A DNA stretch of 64,000 bases from Bacillus paralicheniformis (GTDB lineage Bacteria > Bacillota > Bacilli > Bacillales > Bacillaceae). The position numbers were made by a program, and so were the translations under genes. A model generated the notes under the pieces. The model was not told where the DNA came from. It was given only the letters and a program-made list of their open reading frames with translations, and did no database searches. Positions within the stretch are counted from its first letter, which is position 1. Every line of letters begins with the position of its first letter. Positions 63,086-64,000 of this stretch are shown in pieces. Location: positions 1 to 64,000 of the forward strand of contig NZ_LBMN02000035.1 of assembly GCF_001042485.2 (NCBI RefSeq), in the 5' to 3' direction.

Positions 63086-63652
63086 ATGAGAAAAAGTAAG
63101 AGAGAACGCCAAGAATTGCTGCAGCAGACGATTCGTACGACCCCGTTTATTACGGACGAGGAGTTAGCGGAGAAATTTAACGTCAGCATTCAGACGATTC
63201 GCTTGGACCGTTTGGAACTTTCCATACCTGAACTGAGAGAAAGAATCAAAAGTGTTGCCGAGAAATCTCTTGAAGATGAAGTCAAGTCTCTCCCGCTCGA
63301 CGAGGTCATTGGCGAGATCATTGATTTGGAGCTGGATGAGCACGCGATTTCCATTCTGGAGATCAGAACGGAGCACGTTTTCAGCCGAAATCAAATCGCC
63401 AGGGGACACCATTTGTTTGCCCAGGCCAACTCGCTCGCCGTTGCCCTCATCGACGATGAGCTCGCATTGACGGCCAAAGCGGACATCCGCTTTACCAGGC
63501 AGGTCAAGCAAGGCGAACGGGTCGTTGCAAAAGCGAAAGTCGTAAAGCTTGATAAAGATAAAGGCAGAACGGTTGTTGAAGTGAACAGCTATGTTGCCGA
63601 AGAGCCTGTGTTTTCAGGCGAATTTGTCATGTATCGTTCAAAACAATCATAG
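63086..63652 (+). CDS. fapR: FapR, malonyl-CoA-responsive regulator of lipid synthesis
   Basis: This 188-aa repressor controls fatty-acid and phospholipid genes and is released from DNA by malonyl-CoA. The N-terminal DeoR-like helix-turn-helix is [20 protein letters not shown] with [14 protein letters not shown] as recognition region. The C-terminal hot-dog domain (about 75-185; [20 protein letters not shown]) binds malonyl-CoA. ATG 63086 gives the family start ([12 protein letters not shown]). ATG 63071 in the same frame is the alternative. It heads the fapR-plsX operon. Confidence 0.95.
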   Translation: MRKSKRERQELLQQTIRTTPFITDEELAEKFNVSIQTIRLDRLELSIPELRERIKSVAEKSLEDEVKSLPLDEVIGEIIDLELDEHAISILEIRTEHVFSRNQIARGHHLFAQANSLAVALIDDELALTAKADIRFTRQVKQGERVVAKAKVVKLDKDKGRTVVEVNSYVAEEPVFSGEFVMYRSKQS

Positions 63653-63669
63653 AAGGTGGCGCGTAAGTC

Positions 63670-64000
63670 ATGAAAATTGCTGTAGATGCCATGGGAGGAG
63701 ACAATGCTCCCAAAGCGGTTATTGAAGGCGTGATGAAAGCGGTCGAAGATTTTGAAGACCTCGAGATTACGCTGATCGGCGACCGGGAAAAAATTGCCGC
63801 CCATTTAACGGAGCACGGGCGGATCACTGTCAAGCACGCGGAAGAAGTCATCGAGGCGACAGACGAACCTGTCAGAGCCGTCAGAAGAAAGAAGAATTCA
63901 TCGATGGTTCTGATGGCCGGAGAAGTCGCCGAAGGCAGGGCGGATGCCTGCATTTCCGCCGGAAACACCGGAGCGCTTATGACGGCCGGGCTCTTTATCG
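63670..64000 (+). CDS. plsX: PlsX, phosphate acyltransferase (cut by window end)
   Basis: Only the first 110 codons are in the window. PlsX converts acyl-ACP to acyl-phosphate for PlsY in phospholipid synthesis. The start [20 protein letters not shown] is diagnostic. [20 protein letters not shown] and [11 protein letters not shown] follow. AGAAGGTGGCG lies upstream. It is 17 bases after fapR and should share its FapR-controlled promoter. Confidence 0.96.
   Translation, partial: MKIAVDAMGGDNAPKAVIEGVMKAVEDFEDLEITLIGDREKIAAHLTEHGRITVKHAEEVIEATDEPVRAVRRKKNSSMVLMAGEVAEGRADACISAGNTGALMTAGLFI

Overview
The window is a stretch of conserved core chromosome from a Bacillus of the subtilis group. Gene order runs bpr-spoIIGA-sigE-sigG, then the ylm cell-division cluster, divIVA, ileS, lspA, the complete pyr operon, the cysH sulfate-assimilation operon, rqcH, yloB, gmk-rpoZ-coaBC-priA-def-fmt-rsmB-rlmN-prpC-prkC-rsgA-rpe-thiN, spoVM, rpmB, yloUV, sdaAB-sdaAA, recG, fapR and the start of plsX. 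As I recall the B. subtilis map, this order is nearly the same. The proteins are close to but not identical with B. subtilis ones, and the DNA looks more GC-rich, so a B. licheniformis-like species is the best guess. I cannot fix the species from sequence alone.

Layout. 1-7300: a large secreted serine protease (bpr), then the sporulation sigma cassette (spoIIGA protease, pro-sigE, sigG). 7300-13700: an ABC ATPase (ylmA), an RlmA-type 23S rRNA methyltransferase, and ylmC-ylmD-ylmE-sepF-ylmG-ylmH-divIVA. 13700-18870: T-box-controlled ileS, ylyA, lspA, ylyB. 18870-30780: pyrR-pyrP-pyrB-pyrC-pyrAA-pyrAB-pyrK-pyrD-pyrF-pyrE with three PyrR attenuators. 30840-37060: SAM-riboswitch-controlled sulfate assimilation (a small YezD-like gene, cysH, cysP, sat, cysC) followed by siroheme synthesis (sumT, sirB, sirC). 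37060-41600: divergent rqcH and the Ca2+ ATPase yloB. 41600-56370: a long run of tightly packed housekeeping genes. 56449-64000: spoVM, rpmB (minus strand), yloUV, serine dehydratase, recG, and the fatty-acid regulator fapR with its operator and plsX (cut by the window end).

Regulation is the richest layer: a Spo0A-type promoter with 22-bp spacing before spoIIGA, an Ile T-box, three PyrR sites, an S-box, a FapR operator and many intrinsic terminators. The least expected item is at 8304-8472, upstream of the rlmA-like gene. A nine-codon ORF ending in Arg-Tyr-Arg is followed two bases after its stop by a long terminator-like hairpin. This is the layout of an antibiotic-responsive attenuator. 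Other unusual items are a probable ATT start codon for cysH, a 47-codon gene between the S-box and cysH, a perfect 12-bp inverted repeat plus short uORF before ylmD, and two large adjacent hairpins between cysC and sumT. I see no mobile element, prophage, CRISPR array, tRNA or rRNA gene.
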